A stretch of 35,401 nt of DNA, taken from assembly GCA_947599835.1 (NCBI GenBank), contig CANQFQ010000002.1:1-35401 (forward strand), in the 5' to 3' direction. The notes under the pieces were generated by a model. It saw only the letters and a program-made list of their open reading frames with translations. It did no database searches and was not told where the DNA came from. Source of the DNA: an uncultured Bacilli bacterium (GTDB lineage: Bacteria > Bacillota_I > Bacilli_A > RFN20 > CAG-631). Below, one piece after another: positions 1 to 10,616 of this stretch. The translations under genes and the position numbers were made by a program. How positions within the stretch are numbered: position 1 is the stretch's first letter; every line of letters starts with the position of its first letter.

Positions 1-177
1 GTAACGTTAGGACTCAATGCATTTGAAGCTTGTGATGCGTTAACCATCTATTGTGAAGCTGATGCCAAACCTGCAGGCTGGGATAATGATTGGAATCCTA
101 ATGATCGAACTGTTTATTGGAATAATGAATGGTCGAAAAATGAAGATGGTATTCCTGCTCCTGTAACTAATAGTTAA
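1..177 (+). CDS. C-terminal fragment of a BspA-type leucine-rich-repeat protein (5' end outside window)
   Basis: Frame 1 is open from the first base to a TAA at 175-177, giving 58 residues with no start inside the window. The fragment contains 'FEACDALTIYCEAD' followed by 'KPAGWDNDWN'. This is the typical last repeat of BspA/LRR_5 leucine-rich-repeat surface proteins of gut Firmicutes, where 'C.sLt.IYCea..kP.gW...Wn' precedes a Trp-rich end. After the repeat come about 25 low-complexity residues ending VTNS. No sortase motif or membrane anchor is visible at the C-terminus, so how the protein is held at the surface cannot be told. The fold and likely extracellular location are inferred from family resemblance only. 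Confidence 0.6.
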   Translation, partial: VTLGLNAFEACDALTIYCEADAKPAGWDNDWNPNDRTVYWNNEWSKNEDGIPAPVTNS

Positions 178-297
178 TGGTTAGAGGATAGTATCCTTAA
201 AAAGAATTCTAAGATTTAACTGACATCATTAATATTAATGAAATAAAGATAAATTTATGTAAATGTTATAAAAATTTCCAAAGTAAACAAAAAAAGA

Positions 298-326
298 AAG
301 ATTAATTTTTTATGATAATTAATCTT
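298..326. terminator. AT-only inverted repeat, possible weak terminator
   Basis: A perfect 10-bp inverted repeat (AAGATTAATT at 298-307, AATTAATCTT at 317-326) with a 9-nt loop lies downstream of the leucine-rich-repeat gene. The plus-strand side lacks a clean U-tract. Read on the minus strand the stem is followed by a T-rich run (complement of 289-297). It may end transcription of the LRR gene, but it is almost pure A+T and could be chance. The rest of 178-439 shows no gene or recognisable site. Confidence 0.3.
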
Positions 327-439
327 AAGATATTCCGTTTATTTTGGATTTTTTTATGTACGAAAATATGGATACTTTTCTATTCAGTCTAAAGTTTATT
401 TTTAAATGAAATTTACTTTTTTAGAATTAATTTAAAAAA

Positions 440-466
440 TTAGCACTAAACTATTGACAGTGCTAA
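440..466 (+). promoter_or_regulatory. CIRCE operator 1 (HrcA binding site), overlaps the -35 box
   Basis: TTAGCACTA-N9-CAGTGCTAA is a 9-9-9 inverted repeat matching the CIRCE consensus (TTAGCACTC-N9-GAGTGCTAA) except at the innermost arm positions. The -35 hexamer TTGACA (454-459) lies inside it, so HrcA bound here would block RNA polymerase directly. It precedes hrcA, the usual autoregulatory arrangement. Confidence 0.93.
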
Positions 467-482
467 ACAACATCAGTATAAT
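454..482 (+). promoter_or_regulatory. Consensus sigma-A promoter of the hrcA operon
   Basis: TTGACA at 454-459, a 17-nt spacer and TATAAT at 477-482 give a perfect housekeeping promoter. Transcription should begin near 489, so the second CIRCE lies at the start of the transcript. The hexamers sit between and within two CIRCE operators, as expected for a strong promoter held down by HrcA. Confidence 0.9.
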
Positions 483-486
483 ATTC

Positions 487-513
487 TTAGCACTTGAAAA
501 CATATAGTGCTAA
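487..513 (+). promoter_or_regulatory. CIRCE operator 2, over the predicted transcription start
   Basis: TTAGCACTT-N9-TAGTGCTAA is a second 27-bp CIRCE. It starts 47 bp after the first and ends 13 bp before the hrcA ATG. It would cover the transcription start and also be present in the 5' leader of the mRNA. An in-frame TTG at 494 lies inside it but is not the likely hrcA start. Confidence 0.93.
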
Positions 514-526
514 TGGTGGTGATTCA

Positions 527-1552
527 ATGGAAATGCTTCCAAGAAAATTTTTGATTTTGAAATTAATTGTAGAAGAATTTATTAAAACCGCTCATCCCGT
601 GGGTTCGAATACTTTAATTGAACAATATCATTTGGAGTTTTCTAGTGCAACGATTCGAAATGAAATGTTTGCTCTTGAAGAAGAAGGCTATATTGAAAAA
701 CCTCATACAAGTGCTGGTCGTGTACCTAGTGTAAAAGGTTATCGTTATTATATTGAACATTTAAGAAGCGATAATCGAGCAAAAAATATTAAATCAAAAA
801 TTAAAAACTTTATAGAAGACAATAGTCAAACCATGCATACGGATCAAATTATTGATGAATGTTGTCAAATTATTTCTAATATGACGAATTTGGTATCTGT
901 TGTTATGGGTCCAGATGGAAGTCAAGAAAAAATTGCTAAGATTGAATTGATTCGTTTAAATTCTTCGACTGCGATTGTTATTTTTGTTACCGATAGTGGA
1001 TATGTTGAACATAAAACTATTAATGTACCAAGTGGCAGTAAAATTGAAGAATTAGAAGATTGTGTGCATATTATTAATAAAAGAATTACTGGTGTTTCTT
1101 TAAATGATTCAAAAGTTGCTTTAGAGAGTATCCAAGTAGTTCTTTCAGAGCACATTAAAAATTATCAAATCGTTTATAATGCTTTTGCACAAGCGTTTAT
1201 CCATTTTGCATCCGAAAGAATTTCTTATTATGGTAAAAATAATTTATTAAGCCAAAAAGATTTTATGGATATTCAAAAAATGAAAAAAGTGGCTAAGATT
1301 CTAGAAGATAATAATATTTGGAAAAGTTTTGATAATGAATATGAAGGAATTAATGTGTCCATTGGTAAAGAAAATAAGGTGACTGATTTAGAAGATATTT
1401 CTGTTGTTTCAACAAAATTAAAGCTTTCTGAATCAAATTCGGGTACGATTGCCGTTATTGGACCTACGAGAATGGATTATAGTCAAGTGATGGATGCATT
1501 GGAATATTTATCTAGTTCGATTGAGGACTTGGTAAAGAAAAAGGAGAAATAA
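527..1552 (+). CDS. hrcA: Heat-inducible transcription repressor HrcA
   Basis: This 341-residue protein is the repressor that binds CIRCE and shuts off the dnaK (and usually groE) operon at normal temperature; GroEL is known to keep it active. The N-terminus is the expected winged-helix domain, with 'SSATIRNEM', 'LEEEGYIEKPHTSAGRVPS' and 'GYRYYIEHL' within the first 90 residues. The rest is the GAF-like dimerisation domain, ending with 'GPTRMDYSQVMDALEYL'. The length is normal. The ATG at 527 is chosen because GGTGGTGAT (515-523) gives a good ribosome binding site. A TTG at 494 would put eleven extra residues inside the CIRCE and lacks a Shine-Dalgarno sequence. It is first in the operon, one base before grpE, and two CIRCE sites upstream indicate autoregulation. 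Confidence 0.96.
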   Translation: MEMLPRKFLILKLIVEEFIKTAHPVGSNTLIEQYHLEFSSATIRNEMFALEEEGYIEKPHTSAGRVPSVKGYRYYIEHLRSDNRAKNIKSKIKNFIEDNSQTMHTDQIIDECCQIISNMTNLVSVVMGPDGSQEKIAKIELIRLNSSTAIVIFVTDSGYVEHKTINVPSGSKIEELEDCVHIINKRITGVSLNDSKVALESIQVVLSEHIKNYQIVYNAFAQAFIHFASERISYYGKNNLLSQKDFMDIQKMKKVAKILEDNNIWKSFDNEYEGINVSIGKENKVTDLEDISVVSTKLKLSESNSGTIAVIGPTRMDYSQVMDALEYLSSSIEDLVKKKEK

Positions 1553-1553
1553 A

Positions 1554-4003
<2,450 letters not shown>

Positions 4004-4013
4004 TTAAAAATTA

Positions 4014-4037
4014 GGGAGTGCAAGATTTTGCACTCCC
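4014..4037 (+). terminator. Strong hairpin between dnaK and dnaJ (attenuator or mRNA-processing stem)
   Basis: GGGAGTGCAA (4014-4023), the loop GATT and TTGCACTCCC (4028-4037) form a perfect, GC-containing 10-bp stem. It begins 11 bases after the dnaK stop and ends 23 bases before dnaJ. The following bases (CATTTTAG) have only a short U-run. It therefore probably acts as a partial terminator or a 3'-end stabiliser of the hrcA-grpE-dnaK message, lowering dnaJ relative to dnaK. Confidence 0.7.
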
Positions 4038-4060
4038 CATTTTAGAAAGAAGGGGAGTTT

Positions 4061-5221
4061 ATGGCTGAACAAAAAAGAGATTTATATGATATTTTGGAAA
4101 TTAGTAAAACAGCCACGCAAGATGAAATAAAAGCAGCCCATCGAAGACTTGTTAAAAAATATCATCCTGATTTAAATAAAGAACCGGGTGCTGAAGAAAA
4201 ATTTAAAGAAGTACAAAATGCCTATGATATTTTAAGTGATGAAAAGAAACGGCAATTGTACGATCAATATGGCTATGCGGGTATTGATCCAAGTGCTGCT
4301 GGCGGTTTCAATGGCGCTGGAGGATTTAACGCTAATTTTGGTGACTTTGGTGATTTTGGCGATTTAGGCGATATTTTTAGTAATATTTTTGGTGGTGGAA
4401 GAAGAAGCTCTAGTCGTACGCAAAACGGACCACAACGTGGAGAGGATGAGTATCGTACTATGCGCATTTCTTTCATGGATTCGGTAAGAGGTGTAGAAGT
4501 TAAAATTCCTTTAAATTACTATAAAGCATGTGATCATTGTCATGGCACCGGTGCAGAATCTTTAAATGATATTGAAACTTGTCCTACTTGTAGGGGAACC
4601 GGAAAAGTAAAAACGCAAGTCCAAAGTATTTTTGGCGTGATGGTGAGTGAAAAAACATGTCCATCTTGTAATGGCACAGGTAAGCGTATCAAAAGATCTT
4701 GCCATGAATGTAATGGTCAAGGATATATTAAAGTAAAAGAGCAATACAATTTAAAAATTCCACAAGGAATACGCTCTGGACAAGAATTGCGTGTAGAAAA
4801 AAAAGGTGGCATTGGCAAAAATGGTGGCGCCTGTGGGGATTTATATATTGAAATTATTGTCGAAGAAAATAATGATTTTAAACGTGAAGGGGATCATGTT
4901 CATATTGAGTTTCCAATTTCTACCACAGATGCCATTTTGGGTCTAAGATGCGAAGTGCCAACGATTTATGGAACAGAAACCATTGATATTCCTGCAGGAA
5001 TCCAAAATGGTGCGACAATCCGCATTAAAAATAAAGGATTTAAAGCGGTTAGAAGTGATAATTTTGGCGATGAAATCGTTCATATTAAGATTGTTGTTCC
5101 TACGATTCTCAGTAAAGATGAAAAGCAATTGTATGAAAAATTGAGAGAACTCGAAGGTGGCAAAAAAGACAAGCCAAACGAAAAATTTATCGATAAATTA
5201 AAAAGAACATTTAAAATGTAG
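4061..5221 (+). CDS. dnaJ: Chaperone protein DnaJ (Hsp40)
   Basis: This 386-residue type I J-protein stimulates the DnaK ATPase and delivers substrates. The J domain (about 1-70) carries HPD at residues 35-37. A Gly/Phe-rich linker follows (about 78-115), with repeated 'FGDFGD' units. Four zinc-binding CxxCxGxG motifs begin at C157: CDHCHGTG, CPTCRGTG, CPSCNGTG and CHECNGQG. The C-terminal substrate domains follow. The length is normal. AAGGGGAG precedes the ATG. The gene is last in the heat-shock operon, separated from dnaK by the 4014-4037 hairpin, and its stop codon lies inside the stem of the downstream terminator. Confidence 0.97.
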   Translation: MAEQKRDLYDILEISKTATQDEIKAAHRRLVKKYHPDLNKEPGAEEKFKEVQNAYDILSDEKKRQLYDQYGYAGIDPSAAGGFNGAGGFNANFGDFGDFGDLGDIFSNIFGGGRRSSSRTQNGPQRGEDEYRTMRISFMDSVRGVEVKIPLNYYKACDHCHGTGAESLNDIETCPTCRGTGKVKTQVQSIFGVMVSEKTCPSCNGTGKRIKRSCHECNGQGYIKVKEQYNLKIPQGIRSGQELRVEKKGGIGKNGGACGDLYIEIIVEENNDFKREGDHVHIEFPISTTDAILGLRCEVPTIYGTETIDIPAGIQNGATIRIKNKGFKAVRSDNFGDEIVHIKIVVPTILSKDEKQLYEKLRELEGGKKDKPNEKFIDKLKRTFKM

Positions 5222-5239
5222 TGAAAACTACATTTTTTT
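5213..5239 (+). terminator. Rho-independent terminator of the heat-shock operon
   Basis: AAAATGTAG (5213-5221), a 6-nt loop and CTACATTTT (5228-5236) form a 9-bp stem running into seven Ts (5233-5239). The dnaJ stop codon TAG is part of the left arm. Confidence 0.85.
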
Positions 5240-5261
5240 ATATTTTAAAATATAAAAAAAA

Positions 5262-5270
5262 TGTTATAAT
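5262..5270 (+). promoter_or_regulatory. Extended -10 promoter for the ftsK/spoIIIE gene
   Basis: TGTTATAAT is an extended -10 element (TG-N-TATAAT, hexamer at 5265-5270). It lies about 23 bp before the proposed ATG at 5293. No good -35 hexamer stands 16-18 bp upstream, where the sequence is only an A/T run. The site comes directly after the dnaJ terminator, which supports a new transcript here. Confidence 0.55.
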
Positions 5271-5292
5271 ATAAAAAAAGTAGGTGATGTTC

Positions 5293-8073
5293 ATGGCCAA
5301 AGATAAACATCCAAAAATAAAAGATGAAAAACCAAAAGAAATCAAAGAAAAAGAGACCATTTCTGCTATTGTAGGTTTAATTTTAGTTGTCTTTTCTTTG
5401 TTAATTATAGCTAATACGGGTTTTGTGGCAAATACTTTAAAATATGTTTTTGTTTTTTTGTTTGGAACATGCTATCTCTTTGTTTTACTTTTTTTACTTT
5501 TTGTTGGTTTTTATATGATTATTAAAAAAAAGCCATTTAAAATTTTTGGTAAAATGCAATATATTTTATTGTTTTTAATGTTTATTTGCGTTTTAGCCCT
5601 TGCTTCTTATGGACATGATGTCAAATTTAATACATTTACAGGTGAATATAAAAAATTAATGCCTAAAAGTTTGAATACAGGAGCTGCTTCTGGTTCTTGG
5701 GGTGGCGGATGGCTTGGTTTTTTATTAATTGCTATTTTTAATGCTTTATTTGATTCTGAAAATTGGTCTTTAGTGATTTATATTATTTTATTAGTTGGCT
5801 TAACTTATTTATTATTTTATAAACAAGTAAATAAACTTTTTAAAAAAATACATGAAACTAGAAAAGCAAAAAAAGAAAAAAATAGAAATTTTCAACAAGC
5901 TGCAGTGGTAGATCGAAAAAGTACAATTACAGGACAAACTTTAGATCATGCACAAGATAATGAAAGCAATGCTTTTATTATTCCTAATCCTACTGTTGAA
6001 AATTCCAGTCAATCATTCAATGATCATGAGACTTTAAAAAATCATCCTGGGACAATTGAACTTACACGTAATGAGAAAAAGGAAACGAATTCTGTAGTCC
6101 ATCATCGTAGTTTGTCTGATTTTGATGATATTGTGGATGACCTAGAGGCTACAAAAGTTATTTCTAGCCAAGATATGGAATCAGCAACTTCAGTTTCTCA
6201 GGAAAATGAACCAAATGTAATTGTTGAAGTATCAAAAAAAAATCAAGACCTGAGTCATCAAAATCTTTTTGTTACAGATGAAGAAGTTCAACCTTCAGAA
6301 GAAGATCTTAAAAGAATGCGTGAATATGAACAATTGAAACAAGAACAATTGCAAAATAATAATCCTAATATGGATATGAACTCTCAAATTCAAAATGAGG
6401 AAAATCAAGAATCAGATGCTGATGAAAAAAATGTTCAATCTCAAGTCTTTTTTGAAAAGGATTATGTAAAGCCTACGCCAACAACATTTAGTTACGTTAA
6501 TCATTCAGCCGATGTTGAACCTTCAAACGAATCTGATGAAAATGAAGTACAAGAAAATTCTCATACGGATATGCCATATAATTTTAAGACCTATCAATTT
6601 CCATCTTTATCACTTTTAAAAGATCCAAAAAATGTACAAGAAATTTTACAAGAAAATGCGGTTTCAGCAAATGAAAAAGCAGATATTTTAATGAAAAAAA
6701 TGAAAGAATTGAATATTGATGCGGAAATTATTGGTTATAGTATTGGTCCAACGGTAACGCAATATGAGGCTCGCTTAAATAAAGGAAAAGTGAATGCGGT
6801 TCAAAATGCAATCGAGGATTTAAAACTTGCCCTAGGTGTTGTTTCATTACGTATTGTTTCACCGATAAAACGCAATAGTATAGGCATTGAAGTACCTAAC
6901 GATAAAAAAAGTATGGTTACATTCAAGGAAATTATGAGTTATATCATTTATATGAAAGATTTAGATCCAAAAATAGCAAAAATGGATACGATTATGCCTA
7001 TTGGAAAAGATATTGCAGGAAATCCTGTGATTGCTTCCATTACAAAAATGCCCCATTGTTTGATTTCCGGAGCAACTAATAGTGGTAAGTCGGTGTGTGC
7101 GAATACCATTATCTGTTCATTATTATATCAATATAAACCTAACGAACTTCGTTTTATCATGATTGACCCTAAACGAGTTGAAATGTTATTTTATAAAGAT
7201 TTACCTCACTTACTTTGTCCTATTATTATTGATGCTGAACATGCTGCTGTTGCTTTAGTAAAATTATGTAATGAAATGCAAAAAAGATTTGATATTTTTT
7301 CGAAATATCAAGTCAAAAATATTGCTAGTTATAACGAAATGCGCAGAAAAAACAATGAAGAGATTATGCCTTTTATTGTTTTAGTCGTGGATGAATTTGC
7401 TGAATTAATGCTTAGTAAACAATCGGCGATTATAGAAGAAAAAGTGCAAAGTTTAGTGCAATTAGGTAGAGCTTCAGGAATTCATTTGATCTTATGTACA
7501 CAACGTCCATCTGTGAATGTGATTACGGGTACGATTAAGAATAATATTCCGTGTCGTTTAACCTTTAGATTATCTTCCTTTGCTGATTCTAAGACGGTTA
7601 TTGATTATGGTGGCGCAGAAAAATTATTAAATAATGGGGATATGTTATTGTTAACTCCTGAAAGTTCAGATTTACTTCGTGTTCAAGGAACCTACATCTC
7701 TGATGATGAAATTGAAAGCATTGTTGCCTTTTGTGCAAATCAATGTCCCGTTCAATATGATCCTGAATTTTTAGACTTACAAACAACAGAAGAAAAAGAA
7801 AAAGCTTTACATACAAATCTTGAAAATGGAGATAATAAAAATGAAGATGAAGATGAGGCATTATATCAAGATATACGATACTATGTTTTAAAAGAACAAA
7901 CCATAGTCACTTCATTAATTCAAGGAAAATTTAAAATTGGGTATGGAAAAGTTTCGATGTTTATTAATCGTCTTGCAGAAGAGGGGATTATTGGTCAAAA
8001 AGCTGGCGGTAAGGGCCGTGAAGTTTTAATGACTTTGGAAGAATGGGAGTCACTCAATAATGAGAAAGAATAA
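5293..8073 (+). CDS. FtsK/SpoIIIE-type DNA translocase
   Basis: This 926-residue membrane-anchored ATPase pumps chromosomal DNA through the division septum. The N-terminal quarter has several hydrophobic helices (about residues 20-175). A long charged, Gln/Asn/Glu-rich linker follows (about 190-430). The RecA-like motor comes next, with Walker A GATNSGKS near residue 593 and Walker B 'IVLVVDEFAELM' near 700. The C-terminal winged-helix gamma domain ends in 'FKIGYGKVSMFINRLAEEGIIGQ', the part that reads KOPS/SRS orientation sequences. The two M16 genes downstream match the B. subtilis spoIIIE-ymfF-ymfH order, so a SpoIIIE role is likely; one protein may also serve as FtsK. The ATG at 5293 is chosen for AGGTGAT at 5282-5288; GTG 5284 and ATG 5287 overlap that site. 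The Walker A has Asn where Gly is usual (GATGSGKS). Confidence 0.95.
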   Translation: MAKDKHPKIKDEKPKEIKEKETISAIVGLILVVFSLLIIANTGFVANTLKYVFVFLFGTCYLFVLLFLLFVGFYMIIKKKPFKIFGKMQYILLFLMFICVLALASYGHDVKFNTFTGEYKKLMPKSLNTGAASGSWGGGWLGFLLIAIFNALFDSENWSLVIYIILLVGLTYLLFYKQVNKLFKKIHETRKAKKEKNRNFQQAAVVDRKSTITGQTLDHAQDNESNAFIIPNPTVENSSQSFNDHETLKNHPGTIELTRNEKKETNSVVHHRSLSDFDDIVDDLEATKVISSQDMESATSVSQENEPNVIVEVSKKNQDLSHQNLFVTDEEVQPSEEDLKRMREYEQLKQEQLQNNNPNMDMNSQIQNEENQESDADEKNVQSQVFFEKDYVKPTPTTFSYVNHSADVEPSNESDENEVQENSHTDMPYNFKTYQFPSLSLLKDPKNVQEILQENAVSANEKADILMKKMKELNIDAEIIGYSIGPTVTQYEARLNKGKVNAVQNAIEDLKLALGVVSLRIVSPIKRNSIGIEVPNDKKSMVTFKEIMSYIIYMKDLDPKIAKMDTIMPIGKDIAGNPVIASITKMPHCLISGATNSGKSVCANTIICSLLYQYKPNELRFIMIDPKRVEMLFYKDLPHLLCPIIIDAEHAAVALVKLCNEMQKRFDIFSKYQVKNIASYNEMRRKNNEEIMPFIVLVVDEFAELMLSKQSAIIEEKVQSLVQLGRASGIHLILCTQRPSVNVITGTIKNNIPCRLTFRLSSFADSKTVIDYGGAEKLLNNGDMLLLTPESSDLLRVQGTYISDDEIESIVAFCANQCPVQYDPEFLDLQTTEEKEKALHTNLENGDNKNEDEDEALYQDIRYYVLKEQTIVTSLIQGKFKIGYGKVSMFINRLAEEGIIGQKAGGKGREVLMTLEEWESLNNEKE

Positions 8074-9331
8074 AAAAACGATAAAACTATCCAAACAATG
8101 TCGCTTAATTATTGAAAAAGATAATAAGTTTAAATCGATGGGTGTAGAAGTGATATTTTTTGGTAAATTTGATTATAAAAAAATTACCATATATAGTGTT
8201 CTTAGTCGTATTTTAGCAAATTCTAATAAAATGTATCCAACGATGCAGTTAATGAATCAAAGAAAAGAAGAACTCTACGATGCAACCTTAGATATTGTCT
8301 ATAAATATTGGTATCAAATGGCTGTTTTAAAATTTGTTGGTAATTTTGTAAATCCTAAATATGTGACTTCTAAAACATATGAAGAAGATATTTTTGCTTT
8401 TTTAGCTGAAACTATTTTCAATCCAAATATTCAAAATCATGCCTTTGATAATGACTTATTTAATATTTCAAAAAGTTATGTTTATAATGAAATTCTATTG
8501 CAAAAGGATCAACCTAGCGCTTATGCAATGATAGCTTTATTGAAATTATTAGGAAATAAAAAACAAGCGATTGCAGCTTCTGTATTTGGAGATAAAAAAG
8601 TTTTAAATGAATTAACACCTAGTAATCTTGTAGATTACTACAACGAATTAGTACAATCTCCCTTTGATATTTATGTTTATGGTGATGTTCAATTTAGTAA
8701 AATTGTACGGATGATAAAAAAATATTTTTGTTTTGAACCTACAAGGCAAAGAAAAAAATATCTTCCTTCCAAAGCAATTTTACCTTTTCAAATTGCAAGT
8801 AAAAAAATTTATAAAGATGTTAGTCAGGCTAAATTAGCTATAGCCTACACAACAGGAATCGTTTTTAACGACAAAAATTGTTATGCTATGCGTGTTTTAA
8901 ATAATTTACTGGGTGAAAATCAACAATCCAAATTATTTATTGAATTACGTGAAAAACAAGGACTATGTTATTCTATTTTTTCGCACTTTGATAGTGTGTA
9001 TGGGATGATTTATATTTATACCGGTATCCCAATGAATCAAGTAGATAAAGTGATTGAAGAAATTGATAAACAAATTCAAGCGATCCAAAATGGTGAATTC
9101 AGTTCTTTAGATATGGACCGTGCTAAAATAGATATTATTTCTACATTAAAAAAGATGAAAGATAATATGTTTGAATATTTAAATTATGAATTTCGATATT
9201 CTTTATATAATGAAAATATAAATTTAGATGAAATAATAAATAAATATCAAGAAGTTACTAAAAAAGATATCATTCATGTGGCTAAAAAAATTCAGTATAA
9301 AACACATGTTGTAGTGACGAAAAAGGATTAA
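8060..9331 (+). CDS. M16 (insulinase-like) family protein, catalytically inactive subunit (YmfF-like)
   Basis: This 423-residue protein has the M16 fold signatures ('ILVGD'-like 'DIYVYGDVQFSKI' and the C-terminal 'LFIELREKQGLCYSIFSHFDSVYGMIYIYTGI'). It lacks the zinc-binding HxxEH motif near its N-terminus, so it is probably not a peptidase by itself. M16B enzymes often work as a dimer of an active and an inactive chain, and the next gene encodes the active-type chain. The gene overlaps the end of the ftsK/spoIIIE gene by 14 bp and lies 4 bp before its partner, so the three are co-transcribed. The order matches ymfF downstream of spoIIIE in B. subtilis. The substrate is unknown. Confidence 0.85.
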   Translation: MRKNKKTIKLSKQCRLIIEKDNKFKSMGVEVIFFGKFDYKKITIYSVLSRILANSNKMYPTMQLMNQRKEELYDATLDIVYKYWYQMAVLKFVGNFVNPKYVTSKTYEEDIFAFLAETIFNPNIQNHAFDNDLFNISKSYVYNEILLQKDQPSAYAMIALLKLLGNKKQAIAASVFGDKKVLNELTPSNLVDYYNELVQSPFDIYVYGDVQFSKIVRMIKKYFCFEPTRQRKKYLPSKAILPFQIASKKIYKDVSQAKLAIAYTTGIVFNDKNCYAMRVLNNLLGENQQSKLFIELREKQGLCYSIFSHFDSVYGMIYIYTGIPMNQVDKVIEEIDKQIQAIQNGEFSSLDMDRAKIDIISTLKKMKDNMFEYLNYEFRYSLYNENINLDEIINKYQEVTKKDIIHVAKKIQYKTHVVVTKKD

Positions 9332-9335
9332 GATT

Positions 9336-10616
9336 ATGAAACAAAAAAAATATAAAAAAATCAATGAGAAAGTTTATACATTTACTTTAGAAAATCAATT
9401 AAAAGTTTATTTTATTCCAAGAAAAGGATTTCAATCGAAAATGGCAATTATTGCCGCTAAATTCGGTAGTTTTTATTCTCAATTGAATTTAAAAAGAAAT
9501 CAGGAAACGATTAAAATACCCTATGGTACAGCTCATTTTTTAGAGCATCGAATGTTTAGTATTAAAAATCAAGATGCTACTGAATTATTTTCCAATTTAG
9601 GTGCATCATCTAATGCTTATACATCATATACGACTACGGCTTATTATTTTAAATGTAACGATCAATTTTATGAAAATTTGGACATTTTGCTTTCGATGAT
9701 TTCTTCATTTGATAGTAGTGAATCGCAAATCGAAAATGAAAAGCAAATCATTATTGAAGAATTAAATATGTATAAGGATAATCCTTATACCAAATTAATG
9801 CAGACTTTATATCAAAATAGTTATGCTGTTCATCCTATCAATCAAGATGTTGGTGGAGATGAAAAAAGTGTCAAATCTATCGATAAAAAAATACTTTTAG
9901 CTTGTTTTGATGCATATTATCAACCTGCCAATTTAGCTTTAGTCATTGTAGGTGATTTAGATCTTCAAGAACTCAAAGATTATTTAAGTAAAATGACTTT
10001 TTTTGAAAATAAAGGACAACATCAAAAAATTAAAAAAATATCATTTAAGAATGAACCATTATCAATTTTAAAGCAAAAGGATATCATTCAAAAAGATGTT
10101 TCCATTCCGATGTTCGGTATGTTATTTAAATTAAAGCCGGTTTTACCGAAAAAAATGCAACTTGAATATTTGAAAACCGAAATTTTATTAAGTTATTTCT
10201 TCGATGCATCAGGTATCTATACAGAAGAATGGTTAAAGCAAAAAATTATTACAAGTGCGATTGGTTATTATCATGGAATGAATATTGACCTAAACTATAT
10301 AATTATATATAATATAAACAATAAGTATGAAAATGCTATAAATCATATTTTGGAAGTTTTTGATAAAAAGCACTTTACGATGACATTGCAAGATTTAAAT
10401 AGAATTAAAAATAAACTTGTAGGTTCTATTTTGAAAGAACACGAAAGTGTAGAAGATTTATCAAAAGAATATCTTGCATATTTATTTGATGGAATGGACT
10501 ATTTTGAAGAAATTGACATTTTAGAACAAATTACTTTAGATGATATTCGTGAAACTTATTTAAGCATAAGCAATGCCCCATACAGCATTGCTATTGAAAG
10601 GAAAGATGTAAAATGA
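9336..10616 (+). CDS. M16 (insulinase-like) zinc peptidase, active subunit (YmfH-like)
   Basis: This 426-residue M16 peptidase carries the inverted zinc motif HxxEH in 'GTAHFLEHRMF'. About 70 residues later come 'ENEKQIIIEELNMYKDNP', which supplies the distal Glu zinc ligand, and 'LVIVGDLDLQEL', the M16 strand motif. It probably forms a clamshell heterodimer with the preceding HxxEH-less protein. The substrate is unknown; small peptides or peptide precursors are typical for the family. The Shine-Dalgarno sequence is AAAGGA about 9 bp before the ATG. The stop codon TGA overlaps the first ATG of acpS (ATGA), giving tight translational coupling. Confidence 0.9.
   Translation: MKQKKYKKINEKVYTFTLENQLKVYFIPRKGFQSKMAIIAAKFGSFYSQLNLKRNQETIKIPYGTAHFLEHRMFSIKNQDATELFSNLGASSNAYTSYTTTAYYFKCNDQFYENLDILLSMISSFDSSESQIENEKQIIIEELNMYKDNPYTKLMQTLYQNSYAVHPINQDVGGDEKSVKSIDKKILLACFDAYYQPANLALVIVGDLDLQELKDYLSKMTFFENKGQHQKIKKISFKNEPLSILKQKDIIQKDVSIPMFGMLFKLKPVLPKKMQLEYLKTEILLSYFFDASGIYTEEWLKQKIITSAIGYYHGMNIDLNYIIIYNINNKYENAINHILEVFDKKHFTMTLQDLNRIKNKLVGSILKEHESVEDLSKEYLAYLFDGMDYFEEIDILEQITLDDIRETYLSISNAPYSIAIERKDVK

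Noticed and set aside
494..526. TTG start for hrcA, giving eleven extra residues
   Set aside because: It lies inside the second CIRCE with no Shine-Dalgarno, whereas ATG 527 has GGTGGTGAT before it and fits the usual HrcA N-terminus.
4321..4420. Short tandem repeat (GGTGACTTTGGTGATTTTGG-like units) in dnaJ
   Set aside because: It encodes the normal Gly/Phe-rich linker of DnaJ and needs no separate explanation.
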